In this document: positions 40,572 to 50,112 of the stretch, piece after piece
How the letters are laid out: each line of letters begins with the position of its first letter
How positions within the stretch are numbered: the first letter of the stretch is position 1
Assembly: GCF_018531495.1 (NCBI RefSeq)
Contig: NZ_JAHDTI010000002.1
Coordinates: 1,116,001 to 1,180,000 of the forward strand
Source: Nonomuraea sediminis
Lineage (GTDB): Bacteria; Actinomycetota; Actinomycetes; Streptosporangiales; Streptosporangiaceae
DNA: 64,000 bases
Direction of reading: 5' to 3'
Made by a program: the position numbers and the translations under genes
The notes under the pieces: model-generated
Seen by the model: only the letters and a program-made list of their open reading frames with translations
Told to the model about the DNA's origin: nothing
Databases searched by the model: none

Positions 40572-41262
40572 ACCGGCCGCCCACCGTCGTGCGCTGAGGG
40601 CCCGCGACCGGCGCTTCCGGCGAGTCGATGCCACGTTCCCGCCGTCACGGCGCTTCGTGATCCACGTCCCCCGGCCCGACTTCCTCGCCGCACAGGGCGC
40701 CGCCTCCGCCGCACCCCGTCCCGCCGACCCGGCGCCTGAAACCCCCGGAATCGTGGGGCCTCGGAAACCCAGGACCGTGAGGCCTTAGAGCCTCAGGGAT
40801 CGTGGGGCGCTGGAGACCCCGAGACCGTGAGGCCTTGGAGACCTCGAGATCGTGGACTCTCGGAGCCTCGGGATCGTAGTGCTCGAAGCCTCGGGACCAC
40901 GAGCCCCTGGAAACCCCCGGGATCGTGGGCGCTGTAAGCCTCGGGATCGTGGGCCTTGGGGACCCAGGGATCGTGGACCCTGGAGTGCTCTCGGAACCAC
41001 CGAGGTGGTGCCTACTACCCGAACGCCCTCGTTGTTCCCTGGGACCCGCCTGGGGTCTCTTGTGGCCACGGGGGTGCCCTTCAGGCGCCGGGTCGGTGGG
41101 ACGGGGTACGGCGAAGGCGGCGCCCTGTGCGGCGGCGAGCCACGACCCCGGGAGCCACGATGACGAAGCGCCGTGGCGGCGAGCAACAATCCCCGACTCG
41201 CCAGAAGCGCCGGACGCGGGCCCTCAGCCCACGACGGCGGGCGGCCGCAGGGGGCTGCCCGC
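40572..41262. repeat. Imperfect inverted repeat, arms of about 180 bp
   Basis: The left arm (about 40572-40745) and right arm (about 41075-41262, reversed) align over most of their length, for instance GCTGAGGGCCCGCG, CGGCGCTTCGT, CGCACAGGGCGCCGCC and GACCCGGCGCCTGAA. Identity in the best 50 bp is close to 90% by eye. The arms flank the 24-bp array. No transposase is inside. Confidence 0.75.
40747..40985. repeat. Degenerate 24-25-bp tandem repeat array, about ten copies
   Basis: Units built on GGGATCGTGGGGCCTTGGAG plus an ACCTC/CCCA tail repeat about ten times with 24-25-bp spacing and many substitutions. The block forms the centre of the inverted repeat. It looks non-coding, and its function is unknown. 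Confidence 0.75.
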
Positions 41263-41300
41263 CGTACGGCCAAAGCCCGCCGTACAGCACAAAAGGAAGA

Positions 41301-42575
41301 TCACGTGTGCTGGAGGAGGGGTGGGATGGTGCCGGGGCAGGGTGGGTGGTCGTGGTGAGGGCTGAGGGGGGTGGTTTCGCGGGAGCGGGTGGCGCGGTGG
41401 CGGTGGCGGAGGGAGGCGAAGGCCGCGCCCGCCGTGAGGGCGATGACGGCGATGCCGTAGCCGTAGGCGGTGGGGAAGAGGCCGACGCGGGTGACGGCGA
41501 TGCCGGCGGCCACCGCCGGGAGGCTGAGTGCCAGGTAGGACACGACGTAGATGGCGGCGATGACCTGCGCGCGGGAGGCGGCGGGGGACAGGCCGGTCAG
41601 GGTGCGCAGGGCGCCGGAGAAGGACGGGCCGAAGCCCGCGCCGGCGACCATCGTGCCCGCGAAGAAGAGCGCGGTCGATCGGGTGGCCAGGGCCAGGAGC
41701 GCCGCGGTCACGCCGGTGATGAGCAGGGCCGAGCCCGCGTAGAGGCAGCGTTCGGGTGACCAGTCGCGGCCGAGCAGGGTCATGGTGACGCCGCTGCCGT
41801 TCAGCGCGAGGATCACCAGGCCGCCGATCAGCCGGCCCTGCGAGTGCGTGAGTGTGCCCACGATGGACGGCCCGAGCGACAGGTAGAGGCCTCCGAGCGC
41901 CCAGCAGGCCACGATCGACGGGATCAGCGCCAGGAACGCGCCGCGCACCTGCGCGGGCACGGTCGCCCGCGGCCGCAGCGCGGTGCGCCAGGCGCCGTCA
42001 GGCGAGACCGTCTCCGGCATCACCGCGGTCAGCACCACCAGCACGGCGAAGCCGGCGAGCAGCAACCAGAAGATCAGGTGCGTCGGCGCGGGACCGAACT
42101 GCACCAGCAGCCCCGACGCCAGCGCGCCGAGCGCGATGCCGCCCGAGGCGGACATGTTCGTGACGATCGACGGCACCTTGGAGGAGGCGCCCCTGAAGTC
42201 GATCATCATGGCGCTGATCGCGCCCGACGCGATGCCGGTGGCGATCCCCTGCAGGATCCTGCCCGCGGTCAGCCAGGCCACGTCGCGCGCGGACACGAAC
42301 ACGGCCATCGCGAGCAGTTCGATCACGGCCGCCGCCAGCAGTACGGGGCGGCGCCCCACGTGGTCCGACAGCGAGCCCACGAACAGCAGCGTCACCAGCA
42401 ACGCCAGCGCGTTGGCCGCGTACACCGTCGTCAGGACGATCGGTGAGAAGTGCCAGGCCTGCTGGTAGAGCCCGTACAGCGGCGAGGGCGCCGACGCGGC
42501 GCTCTGGATCAGGCACAGCAGTACGGCAAGCGACCAGAAGGCCCCCGTGTTCGAAAGTCGGAACGATGCGGCCAT
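41301..42575 (-). CDS. Major facilitator superfamily transporter
   Basis: A 424-residue transporter with 12 predicted membrane segments. The loop 2-3 motif FVGSLSDHVGRRPVLL is the MFS signature. The C-terminal tail is His/Pro-rich and partly encoded in repeat-like DNA, so the true C-terminus may have been altered. ATG 42575 follows GGGGGATCC. Layout fits drug/proton antiporters; no regulator adjoins. Confidence 0.9.
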   Translation of the reverse strand: MAASFRLSNTGAFWSLAVLLCLIQSAASAPSPLYGLYQQAWHFSPIVLTTVYAANALALLVTLLFVGSLSDHVGRRPVLLAAAVIELLAMAVFVSARDVAWLTAGRILQGIATGIASGAISAMMIDFRGASSKVPSIVTNMSASGGIALGALASGLLVQFGPAPTHLIFWLLLAGFAVLVVLTAVMPETVSPDGAWRTALRPRATVPAQVRGAFLALIPSIVACWALGGLYLSLGPSIVGTLTHSQGRLIGGLVILALNGSGVTMTLLGRDWSPERCLYAGSALLITGVTAALLALATRSTALFFAGTMVAGAGFGPSFSGALRTLTGLSPAASRAQVIAAIYVVSYLALSLPAVAAGIAVTRVGLFPTAYGYGIAVIALTAGAAFASLRHRHRATRSRETTPLSPHHDHPPCPGTIPPLLQHT

Positions 42576-42639
42576 CGCGGATCCCCCTTCGACCAAGAGG
42601 AGATCTCAGCATGATGTGCCGCGAAATACAACGTTCGAC

Positions 42640-44676
42640 CTAGATAAGTACGTGATCGGCCGGATGTCCCACGAAGGAGAACTGCGCGTTCCTGGTCAGC
42701 TTGATGTGGTCGGCCTGCCAGGTGTGCATGGAGGCGTCGGCGCTGCGCCAGTAGACGAAGTTGAAGCGGTCGGCCGAGTAGATCTTGACCCCGTCCTCCT
42801 TCAGCCTGCGGACCAGATGGGTGTCCTCTCCGCGGGTGATGTCGGCGAAGCCGTAGGAGCGGAACATGTCGGCCTTGCCGAGGAACGTGCCGCCCTGGAC
42901 GAGGAACGAGTACCGGTGCTCCAGTCCGGGCAGGCGGAGCATCGTGGTGTTGGCGCCTTCGAAGTAGCTGTAGTGGGCGCCCTTGCCGACCAGTTCGGCC
43001 TCGGTGTAGTCGAAGGCGCGGACCAGGTCGGACAGGTAGTGCTCGCCGTACAGGTTGTCGTCGTCCATCTTGGCGATCAGCTCGCCCTCGGCGGCGGCGA
43101 TGCCGAGGTTCATGCAGGCGCCCAGCGACAGCTCCGGCGAGGCGGGCAGGACGGTCACGTCGGAGATTCCGGCCATGCGTGCCTTGTCCGCCACCACGAC
43201 GGGGTCGATGTCGAGGCCGTGCAGCACCATGACGAGCTGGAGCGGGCGGTGGATCTGCTTGGCCACCGAGGAGATCGCGTGCTCGATCTGGGAGGCCCGG
43301 TTGGTGGGCAGCACGACCGAGATCGACCGTTCCCCGGTGACGACCGGCTTGCCCAGGACCCGCAGGATCTGGTCGACCCGGTGCGAGAACAGGTGCTTGT
43401 CGAACACCTCGCGCATGGCCAGGTGGCCCATCCTGGCCCGCAACTCCGGGCTGTTGATCAGGTGGAGTACCTGGTTGTAGGACTCGACCGGCTCGCGGGC
43501 GATCGGGAGCAGTTCGCCGAACGTCTCCTCGATCGCGCGCGACCACCCCGACACGACCGGCGTCGAGCAGGCCGACAGCTCGAAGACCCGGCGCGCGCAC
43601 ATCGTCGGCGAGTCCAGCACGGAGTTGACGTTGAGGAAGACCTTGTACATGCGGTACGCGGCCAGCATCTGGTCGTAGGGCAGCTCGCCCACGATGTGCG
43701 GCCGGTACTTCTCCGGCCACGCGTACTTCTCGTCCACCTCGCCGTTGCGGGCGAAGATGTGCAGCCCGAGCTCCCTGATCGGGTCGATCACGGTCTCCAT
43801 CTGCTCGCGGCGCTCGGGGTGCTTGTCGCGGAAGTACATCCCGGCGAAGACCACGTCGTGCAGGCGGCCCTGCTTCTGCTGGATCGGGTTGTGCACGCGG
43901 GGCTGGGCGGCGAACTGCAGCACATCGACCCGATCATGTCCCAGAACTTCGCGATATTTCGGGATCATGTCGCCGTCGCACGTGAACACGTAGTCGAACA
44001 GCCTGGCCGTGTCGATGAAGAAGTCGAAGTTGGGCGGGTCCTCCTTGTTCCAGAAGACCGTGGGGATGCCCTCGGACCTGCACCAGGCCACCAGCTCGCG
44101 CAGCGGTTCCTTGGGCGCGTTCGTGCCGGTCATCTGGTAGCGCCAGCGGCCCTGGTTCCCGTGCCAGGCCGACTCGCAGAACAGCAGGTCGGGACGCCGC
44201 TCGGCGAAGATCTCCGGCCAGTCCTTGAGCCCGAACTCGATCTGGTCCCACTCGTAGCGGAAGGCCATCCTGGAGAAGTCGTCCAGGATCACCGCGACCT
44301 TCAGATCGGGCCGGTTGACGGGACCCAGCGGCCACTTCACCGCCGGAACCTCCACCAGCGGCGGCCGGTGGTTGGCGATCTCCGTCGCCTCGCTCACCGG
44401 GATGGGCGCCTTGGGCGCCTTGTCCTTGGACCTGACCGCCTGGACGATCTTCCCCGGAGACTTGGTGCCCAGCGCCTCGCCTAGCTTGAAGGCCCGCTTG
44501 GCCTGCGTGGCCTCCAGCTTCCAGGTCGCGTAGGCGGCCTTGGCCTCGGCGATCTCCAGCCGCCGCCGCAGCTCCCTGACCTCGGCCTCGTAACGCTCGA
44601 CGAGCTTGCGCTCCTCCGGCAGCCAGTTGACGGGTCCGAGCCGCTGGTACTTGGGCTCTTCGGGGGTTTCGGCCAT
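42640..44676 (-). CDS. Glycosyltransferase chimera: CgeB-like plus GT2 domain
   Basis: A 678-residue cytoplasmic protein. An N-terminal coiled coil (about 18-60) is followed by a CgeB/GT4-like module (about 120-440: GLKDWPEIFAERRPDLLFCE, NVNSVLDSPTMCARRVFELS) and a C-terminal GT-A module (about 455-678: SISVVLPTNRASQIEHAISS, AKMDDDNLYGEHYLSD with the DxD motif). Two transferases in one chain suggest consecutive glycosyl additions in surface polysaccharide assembly. It is transcribed away from the wecC side, behind wecB. Confidence 0.85.
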   Translation of the reverse strand: MAETPEEPKYQRLGPVNWLPEERKLVERYEAEVRELRRRLEIAEAKAAYATWKLEATQAKRAFKLGEALGTKSPGKIVQAVRSKDKAPKAPIPVSEATEIANHRPPLVEVPAVKWPLGPVNRPDLKVAVILDDFSRMAFRYEWDQIEFGLKDWPEIFAERRPDLLFCESAWHGNQGRWRYQMTGTNAPKEPLRELVAWCRSEGIPTVFWNKEDPPNFDFFIDTARLFDYVFTCDGDMIPKYREVLGHDRVDVLQFAAQPRVHNPIQQKQGRLHDVVFAGMYFRDKHPERREQMETVIDPIRELGLHIFARNGEVDEKYAWPEKYRPHIVGELPYDQMLAAYRMYKVFLNVNSVLDSPTMCARRVFELSACSTPVVSGWSRAIEETFGELLPIAREPVESYNQVLHLINSPELRARMGHLAMREVFDKHLFSHRVDQILRVLGKPVVTGERSISVVLPTNRASQIEHAISSVAKQIHRPLQLVMVLHGLDIDPVVVADKARMAGISDVTVLPASPELSLGACMNLGIAAAEGELIAKMDDDNLYGEHYLSDLVRAFDYTEAELVGKGAHYSYFEGANTTMLRLPGLEHRYSFLVQGGTFLGKADMFRSYGFADITRGEDTHLVRRLKEDGVKIYSADRFNFVYWRSADASMHTWQADHIKLTRNAQFSFVGHPADHVLI

Positions 44677-44744
44677 GCTGCTCGCCTATCGCTCAGGTCT
44701 GTGCATCGTACGGCTCCGCCGTACCGACATGTCGGGAAATGTGG

Positions 44745-45875
44745 CTACTCGGCCCGTGTGCCCTGGGAGGCAGGCGCCAAGTTGTCGCCCTTGAGCCAGG
44801 CGGCGATGACGCGGGCGATGCGCGGCCCGGCGGCGCCGTCCCACAGCGGAGGCAGCTCGCCCGAGGGCGTCGAGGCGCCGTCGGCCAGCGCCTTCTCCGC
44901 GGCGGCCGGCAGCAGCGCCGGGGTGACCAGGCGGTTCGTGCCGTGGGTGATCGTGACGGGACGCTCGGTGTTGGGCCGGACCGTCAGGCAGGGGACGCCC
45001 AGCATCGTCGTCTCCTCCTGCACGCCGCCGGAGTCCGTCACGACCAGCGAGGCGCCGCGCACCAGCGACAGGAAGTCCACGTAACCGAGCGGGTCGACGA
45101 CCTTGACCGCGGGCCCGTCGACCAGGCCCGCCTCCGCCAGGCGGGTACGGCCGCGCGGGTGGATCGGCACCACGACGGGGATCTGCCGCGAGACGTCGAG
45201 CACCGCGTCGACCAGCTCCCTGGCGGCCTCCGGGGTGTCGACGTTGGCCGGGCGGTGCAGCGTGGCCACGGCATACCGGGTCGGTATGGCCAGGCGCTCC
45301 ACGATCGGCGCCGGGTCGAGGCCGGGCAACGCGGAGAAGAGGCTGTCGATCATCGGGTTGCCGACGAAGTGGACCTTGTCCGGGCTCACGCCCTCGCGGG
45401 CCAGGAACGACAGCGCCTCGGGGGAGGTCGTGAACAGCAGGTCCGACAGGGAGTCGGTGACGATCCTGTTGACCTCTTCGGGCATGCCCCGGTCGAAGGA
45501 CCGCAGCCCCGCCTCGACGTGCGCGGACCTGATCCCGAGCTTGGCGCACACCAGGATCGCGGCCAACGTGGAGTTGACGTCCCCGTAGACCACGACCAGG
45601 TCAGGCTCGTGCTCCTGGAACACCTCCTCCAGCCCCACGAGCAGCGCCGCGGTCTGCTTGGCATGCGTCCCGGACCCCACCCCCAGATTCGCCATCGGCT
45701 CGGGCAACCCGAGATCGGCGAAGAACACGTCCGACATCAACGCGTCATAGTGCTGACCGGTGTGGATGATGCCCTGCCGCACGCCGAGTTCGCCGAGTGC
45801 GCGCACCACCGGGGCCGCCTTCACAAAGTTGGGCCGCGCCCCCAACACGTGCAGAACCAGGGGGTTCTCCCTCAT
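44745..45875 (-). CDS. wecB: UDP-N-acetylglucosamine 2-epimerase
   Basis: A 376-residue non-hydrolysing epimerase that converts UDP-GlcNAc to UDP-ManNAc. Motifs: VLGARPNFVKAAPVVRAL, IIHTGQHYD, VVYGDVNSTLAA, AGLRSFDRGMPEEVNR and VVTDSGGVQEE. AAGGCGAGG precedes ATG 45875. A UDP-ManNAc dehydrogenase-type gene lies 2 kb away, giving a route to UDP-ManNAcA. Confidence 0.93.
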   Translation of the reverse strand: MRENPLVLHVLGARPNFVKAAPVVRALGELGVRQGIIHTGQHYDALMSDVFFADLGLPEPMANLGVGSGTHAKQTAALLVGLEEVFQEHEPDLVVVYGDVNSTLAAILVCAKLGIRSAHVEAGLRSFDRGMPEEVNRIVTDSLSDLLFTTSPEALSFLAREGVSPDKVHFVGNPMIDSLFSALPGLDPAPIVERLAIPTRYAVATLHRPANVDTPEAARELVDAVLDVSRQIPVVVPIHPRGRTRLAEAGLVDGPAVKVVDPLGYVDFLSLVRGASLVVTDSGGVQEETTMLGVPCLTVRPNTERPVTITHGTNRLVTPALLPAAAEKALADGASTPSGELPPLWDGAAGPRIARVIAAWLKGDNLAPASQGTRAE

Positions 45876-45931
45876 TGACCTCGCCTTTCATAGCGGAAGG
45901 GGAAAAACGTTGCCTATGGTACGGTCACCGC

Positions 45932-47590
45932 GTGGTAAGCGAAGACTCCAGGAAAGTCTCGGCCAAGTCCGCACGAGCAGGCGTCGGCGGGCTCCTGAAG
46001 GGCTTCGTCCAGCACCCGATCATCGTCACGCGCGTCGTGGTGACCAAGGTCAAGTCCGACCCCGTCAGGGTGGCACAGGCCGCGGCCGACGCCTTGCCGC
46101 CGCGGTTGCGGCCCCTCGTCGGTAGCGTCGCCTGGCCCGCCGCGCGGCAGGTGCGCCGGGTCGTGCGCAAGATCGGCATGCGGGCCGTCCAGGGGCCGTG
46201 GAACGAAGCCAAGGGGCACTGGGACGCCGGCCGTATCGACGAGGCGGCCGCCGTGCTGGACGCGCACGCCAAGTACCCCTTCATCAAGCGCCGCGCCGCC
46301 TACTACCGCGGCGAGAAGGCCGCCATCAGCCCGAACCCGATCCCGCCCGGTCCCAAGGTGGCCGTCGGCGACCGGGTCCAGGGCCGGGTGCTGCACTGCG
46401 TCACCAACGCCCTGCCGTACACGCAGGCCGGCTACACGGTCAGGACGCACCGCATCGTCACCTCGCAGCAGGCGGCGGGGCTCGACCCGCACGTGGTGAC
46501 CAGTTGGGGCTGGCCGATGCTGCAGGGGCACGCGCAGGCCACGCCGTTCGAGGAGATCGACGGGATCCCGTACTACCGGCTGCTGCCCGACGGGCGCGGC
46601 GAGGTGCCGTTCGAGATGCGCGGCCGCATGGTCAAGGGCGCCGAGGGGGTCACCAAGCTCGTCAGCGAGCTGAAGCCCCAGGTGCTGCACGCGGCCACCG
46701 ACCACCGCAACGGGTCCGTCGCGCATGCCGTACGGGACAGGACGGGCACGCCGTTCGTGTACGAGGTGCGCGGGTTCCTGGAGGAGACCTGGGTCTCGCG
46801 CGACCCGGAGGTGCGCACGGGCAGCCAGCGGGCGGTGCTGCAGCGCGAGCGCGAGGCGTTCCTGATGCGCGAGGCGGACGCCGTCGTCACGCTGGCCGAG
46901 ACGATGGCCTCGGAGATCGTGGATCGTGGCGTGCCGCGGGAGAAGATCTTCCTGGCGCCCAACGCGGTGGATGACTCGCTGCTGACCGCGCAGTACGACG
47001 GGGAGACTTTCAGGCGAAATTTCGGGATCGAGCCTGGCGAGGTCGTCGTGGGTTCGGTGTCGAGCATCGTGGGCTACGAGGGGTTCGCCACGCTGCTGAA
47101 CGCGGCGGCGATCATGCGTGACCAGGGCGCCCCGGTCAGGGTGCTGATCGTGGGTGACGGCGCCGAGCGCGACAACCTGCTTGAGCTGGTCAAGGAGCTC
47201 AAGCTCAGCACCGCGATCCTGCCCGGCAGGGTAGGCCCGGAGGAGGCCCTGCAGGCGCAGTCGGCCATCGACATCTTCGCCTGCCCGCGCGAGGACCTGC
47301 GCGTGTGCCGACTCGTTACGCCATTGAAACCCGTCGAGGCGATGGCCCTCGGCAAGCCCGTGGTGCTCAGCGATCTGCCCGCGCTGTCGGAGCTGGTGGG
47401 TTCGGACGGCGCCGGGATGCTGGTGCCTCCTGGTGATCCGGCCGAGTTCGCCAAGGCGCTGGCCGGGCTGCGTGAGGACCCGGAGACCCGCCGTGTGATG
47501 GGTGAGGCGGGACGGGCGGAAGTGGCGGCGAAGCGGACTTGGAGCCGTGTTGCCGAGACATATCGGTCTCTCTACCTGTCTCTGACCTAA
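45932..47590 (+). CDS. Glycosyltransferase family 4 protein
   Basis: A 552-residue glycosyltransferase. A helical N-terminal extension of about 130 residues precedes a GT-B fold: VLHCVTNALPYTQAGYTVRT, LHAATDHRNGSVAHAV, FLAPNAVDDS, VRVLIVGDGAERDNL and the C-terminal donor-binding LKPVEAMALGKPVVLSDLPA. GTG 45932 lies right after TACGGT, a possible -10 box, so the transcript may be leaderless. It diverges from wecB over a 56-bp gap. Confidence 0.88.
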   Translation: MVSEDSRKVSAKSARAGVGGLLKGFVQHPIIVTRVVVTKVKSDPVRVAQAAADALPPRLRPLVGSVAWPAARQVRRVVRKIGMRAVQGPWNEAKGHWDAGRIDEAAAVLDAHAKYPFIKRRAAYYRGEKAAISPNPIPPGPKVAVGDRVQGRVLHCVTNALPYTQAGYTVRTHRIVTSQQAAGLDPHVVTSWGWPMLQGHAQATPFEEIDGIPYYRLLPDGRGEVPFEMRGRMVKGAEGVTKLVSELKPQVLHAATDHRNGSVAHAVRDRTGTPFVYEVRGFLEETWVSRDPEVRTGSQRAVLQREREAFLMREADAVVTLAETMASEIVDRGVPREKIFLAPNAVDDSLLTAQYDGETFRRNFGIEPGEVVVGSVSSIVGYEGFATLLNAAAIMRDQGAPVRVLIVGDGAERDNLLELVKELKLSTAILPGRVGPEEALQAQSAIDIFACPREDLRVCRLVTPLKPVEAMALGKPVVLSDLPALSELVGSDGAGMLVPPGDPAEFAKALAGLREDPETRRVMGEAGRAEVAAKRTWSRVAETYRSLYLSLT

Positions 47591-47711
47591 TGATGACCTT
47601 CAAGTTGGCTGTCTGTTGTGACGGGTTCGGTCGCATTAGGCGTGAGCTAGGTGGACTTGAGATAACCTTTGCGACCATGAAGTGTTGTTTCCGGCCCGCC
47701 AAGGTACGGCT

Positions 47712-48974
47712 GTGACAGAAATCGACTTGGCTGTCATCGGCCTCGGGTACGTCGGCATGCCACTGGCCAAGGAGGCCGTGGCGGCAGGCCTGCGGGTCGT
47801 CGGCGTGGACGTCGACCCCCGCAAGGTCGACGCGCTCAACGCCGGACAGTCCTACATCGATGACCTGACGGACGCCGATCTCGAGCACATGCTGGAGAAC
47901 GGTTTCACCGCCACGCTCGACGAGTCGGTGCTGGCCAGAAGCAACACGATCGTCATATGCGTGCCCACCCCGCTGGATGAGGACCACCGCCCGGACCTGT
48001 CGGCGGTGGAGGGCGCGACCACGACCGTCGCGCGCAACCTGAGCAAGGGCACGCTCGTCGTCCTGGAGTCCACGACATGGCCGGGAACCACTGACGAGGT
48101 GGCGCGCCCGCTGCTCGAATCCTCGGGCCTGGTCGCGGGGGAGGACTTCTATCTGGCTTTCTCGCCGGAGCGGATCGACCCGGGCAACCCCAAGTTCGGG
48201 CTGCGGAACACCCCGAAGGTCGTCGGCGGTTACACGCTGACCTGCCGCGACCGCGCCACCGCCTTCTACGGGCAGTTCATCGAGCAGGTCGTGCCGGTCT
48301 CCGGCACGCGCGAGGCCGAGATGGCCAAGCTGCTGGAGAACACCTACCGGCACGTCAACATCGCGCTCGTCAACGAGATGGCGATCTTCTGTGACGAGCT
48401 GGGGATCGACCTGTGGGAGGCCATCGAGGCCGCGGCGACCAAGCCGTTCGGGTTCCAGAAGTTCCTGCCCGGCCCCGGAGTCGGCGGGCACTGCATCCCC
48501 GTCGACCCGTCGTACCTGTCGTACACGGTCCGCAAGCTCGGCTACCCGTTCAGGTTCGTCGAGCTGGCGCAGGAGATCAACGAGCGGATGCCGTCGTACG
48601 TGGTCAACCGCGTGCAGCGGCTGCTCAACAGGCACAAGAAGGCCGTGAACGGCTCGCGGGTGGTGCTGCTCGGCGTCACCTACAAGCCGGACATCGCCGA
48701 CGAGCGGGAGACGCCGGCGCTGCCGGTGGCGCGCGCGCTGCTCGAGCTGGGCGCCGAGCTGTCGTTCGTGGACCCGCACGTCAAGGAGTGGAAGGTCGAC
48801 GGCACCCCGGTGCCGCGTGAGGAGGAACTGGCCGAGGCCGTGATGAACGCCGACGTGACGCTGCTGCTGCAGCAGCACGCCGCGTTCGATCTCGACATGG
48901 TCGAGGACAAGGCCAGGCTCGTGCTCGACACCCGCGGTGTTCTCACCGAGGGTGAACGCGTCGAGCGGCTGTAG
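47712..48974 (+). CDS. wecC: UDP-ManNAc dehydrogenase-type nucleotide sugar dehydrogenase
   Basis: A 420-residue NAD-dependent dehydrogenase. The NAD motif is VIGLGYVGMPLA, and the catalytic cysteine sits in GPGVGGHCIPVDP, the form seen in UDP-ManNAc/UDP-GlcNAc dehydrogenases rather than UDP-glucose enzymes. It oxidises the C6 hydroxyl to a uronic acid. GTG 47712 has AAGG 7 nt upstream. Together with wecB it should make UDP-ManNAcA. Confidence 0.88.
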   Translation: MTEIDLAVIGLGYVGMPLAKEAVAAGLRVVGVDVDPRKVDALNAGQSYIDDLTDADLEHMLENGFTATLDESVLARSNTIVICVPTPLDEDHRPDLSAVEGATTTVARNLSKGTLVVLESTTWPGTTDEVARPLLESSGLVAGEDFYLAFSPERIDPGNPKFGLRNTPKVVGGYTLTCRDRATAFYGQFIEQVVPVSGTREAEMAKLLENTYRHVNIALVNEMAIFCDELGIDLWEAIEAAATKPFGFQKFLPGPGVGGHCIPVDPSYLSYTVRKLGYPFRFVELAQEINERMPSYVVNRVQRLLNRHKKAVNGSRVVLLGVTYKPDIADERETPALPVARALLELGAELSFVDPHVKEWKVDGTPVPREEELAEAVMNADVTLLLQQHAAFDLDMVEDKARLVLDTRGVLTEGERVERL

Positions 48975-48993
48975 CGACGGAGGGCTGCGCGCA

Positions 48994-50079
48994 GTGCACG
49001 TGCTCGTCATGACGGTGGTGCATCACCCCGAGGATGCGAGGATCCTGCATCGGCAGATCCGCGCGCTCGTGGATGCCGGTCATGAGGTCACGTATGCCGC
49101 CCCGTACACGGCCAGGGGGGTCGTTCCGCGATCCTGGGTGACCGGGGTCGACCTGCCGCGGGCCGCCGAGCGCCGGCGGATCTCGGCTGTCCTGGCCGCG
49201 CGCCGGCTGTTCAAGAAGATGCGCGACAAGGTCGACCTGGTGCTGATCCACGATCCCGAGCTGCTGTTCGCGATCTGGGGGGTGCGCAGGCGGCCGCCGG
49301 TGGTGTGGGACGTGCACGAGGACACGCCGGCCACGCTGTCGCTCAAGCCGTGGATGCCGTCGTTCCTGCGACCGCCCGTCCGCTTCCTCGCGCGCATGCT
49401 GGAGGGTACGGCGGAGCGGCACCTGCACCTGCTGCTGGCCGAGACGGCGTACGCGGGGCGGTTCAAGCACGCGCACCTGATCGTGCCGAACGAGACATGG
49501 GTGCCCGACTCGGTGTCGCCGCCGGGCGAGGACCGGGTGGTGTACCTGGGCTGGCTGTCGTGGGCGCGCGGCGTGCGCGAGGCCGTCGAGGTGGCCAGGA
49601 TCCTGCAGCCGTACAAGGTCGCGGTGGAGCTGATCGGCTACGCCGACCCGCAGAGCCGCCCGATGCTGAACGAGGCGGTGGCGGAGGGCGTGCTGGAGTG
49701 GCGCGACTTCATGCCGAACGACGAGGCGCTCAAGCGTCTGGACGGCGCGCTGGCGGGGCTGTCGCTGCTGCACGACGAGCCGAACTACCGTCACTCGATG
49801 CCCACGAAGATCGTCGAGTACATGGCGCACGGCATCCCGGTGATCACCACTCCGTCGCCCCGGGCGGTCGAGCTGGTCGAACGTTACGACAGCGGCGTCG
49901 TGGTGCCGTGGGAGGACCCCAAGGCCGTGGCGCAAGCCGTACTGACCTTAAGGGACAACGTTCAGGAACGGCGGGAACAGGGAGCGCGAGGGTACGCCGC
50001 CGCGCGAGCCAACCACCACTGGCCGAACTCGGCGAAGCGGTTCGTGGCGCAGCTCGAATCCTGGGCCAGCGTCAAGTAA
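48994..50079 (+). CDS. Glycosyltransferase (GT4-like)
   Basis: A 361-residue GT-B transferase: VVHHPEDARILHRQIRALVD, IHDPELLF, WDVHEDTPA, VVYLGWLSWARGVREAVEVA, YRHSMPTKIVEYMAHGIPVI. GTG 48994 lies 19 bp after the dehydrogenase stop with GGAGGG upstream, so both are in one operon. Acceptor unknown. Confidence 0.88.
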   Translation: MHVLVMTVVHHPEDARILHRQIRALVDAGHEVTYAAPYTARGVVPRSWVTGVDLPRAAERRRISAVLAARRLFKKMRDKVDLVLIHDPELLFAIWGVRRRPPVVWDVHEDTPATLSLKPWMPSFLRPPVRFLARMLEGTAERHLHLLLAETAYAGRFKHAHLIVPNETWVPDSVSPPGEDRVVYLGWLSWARGVREAVEVARILQPYKVAVELIGYADPQSRPMLNEAVAEGVLEWRDFMPNDEALKRLDGALAGLSLLHDEPNYRHSMPTKIVEYMAHGIPVITTPSPRAVELVERYDSGVVVPWEDPKAVAQAVLTLRDNVQERREQGARGYAAARANHHWPNSAKRFVAQLESWASVK

Positions 50080-50112
50080 TTTCCGGCTTATCACGAGGGC
50101 GGGTTCCTGAAC

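Noticed and set aside
40371..40634. Hexapeptide-repeat protein (PPYKKH-like) on the minus strand
   Set aside because: The frame runs antisense into the lipoprotein gene, has no ribosome-binding site, and is open in several frames because the period is 18 bp.
40461..40985. CRISPR array
   Set aside because: Repeats are contiguous or have no unique spacers, units are too short and degenerate, and no cas genes are nearby.
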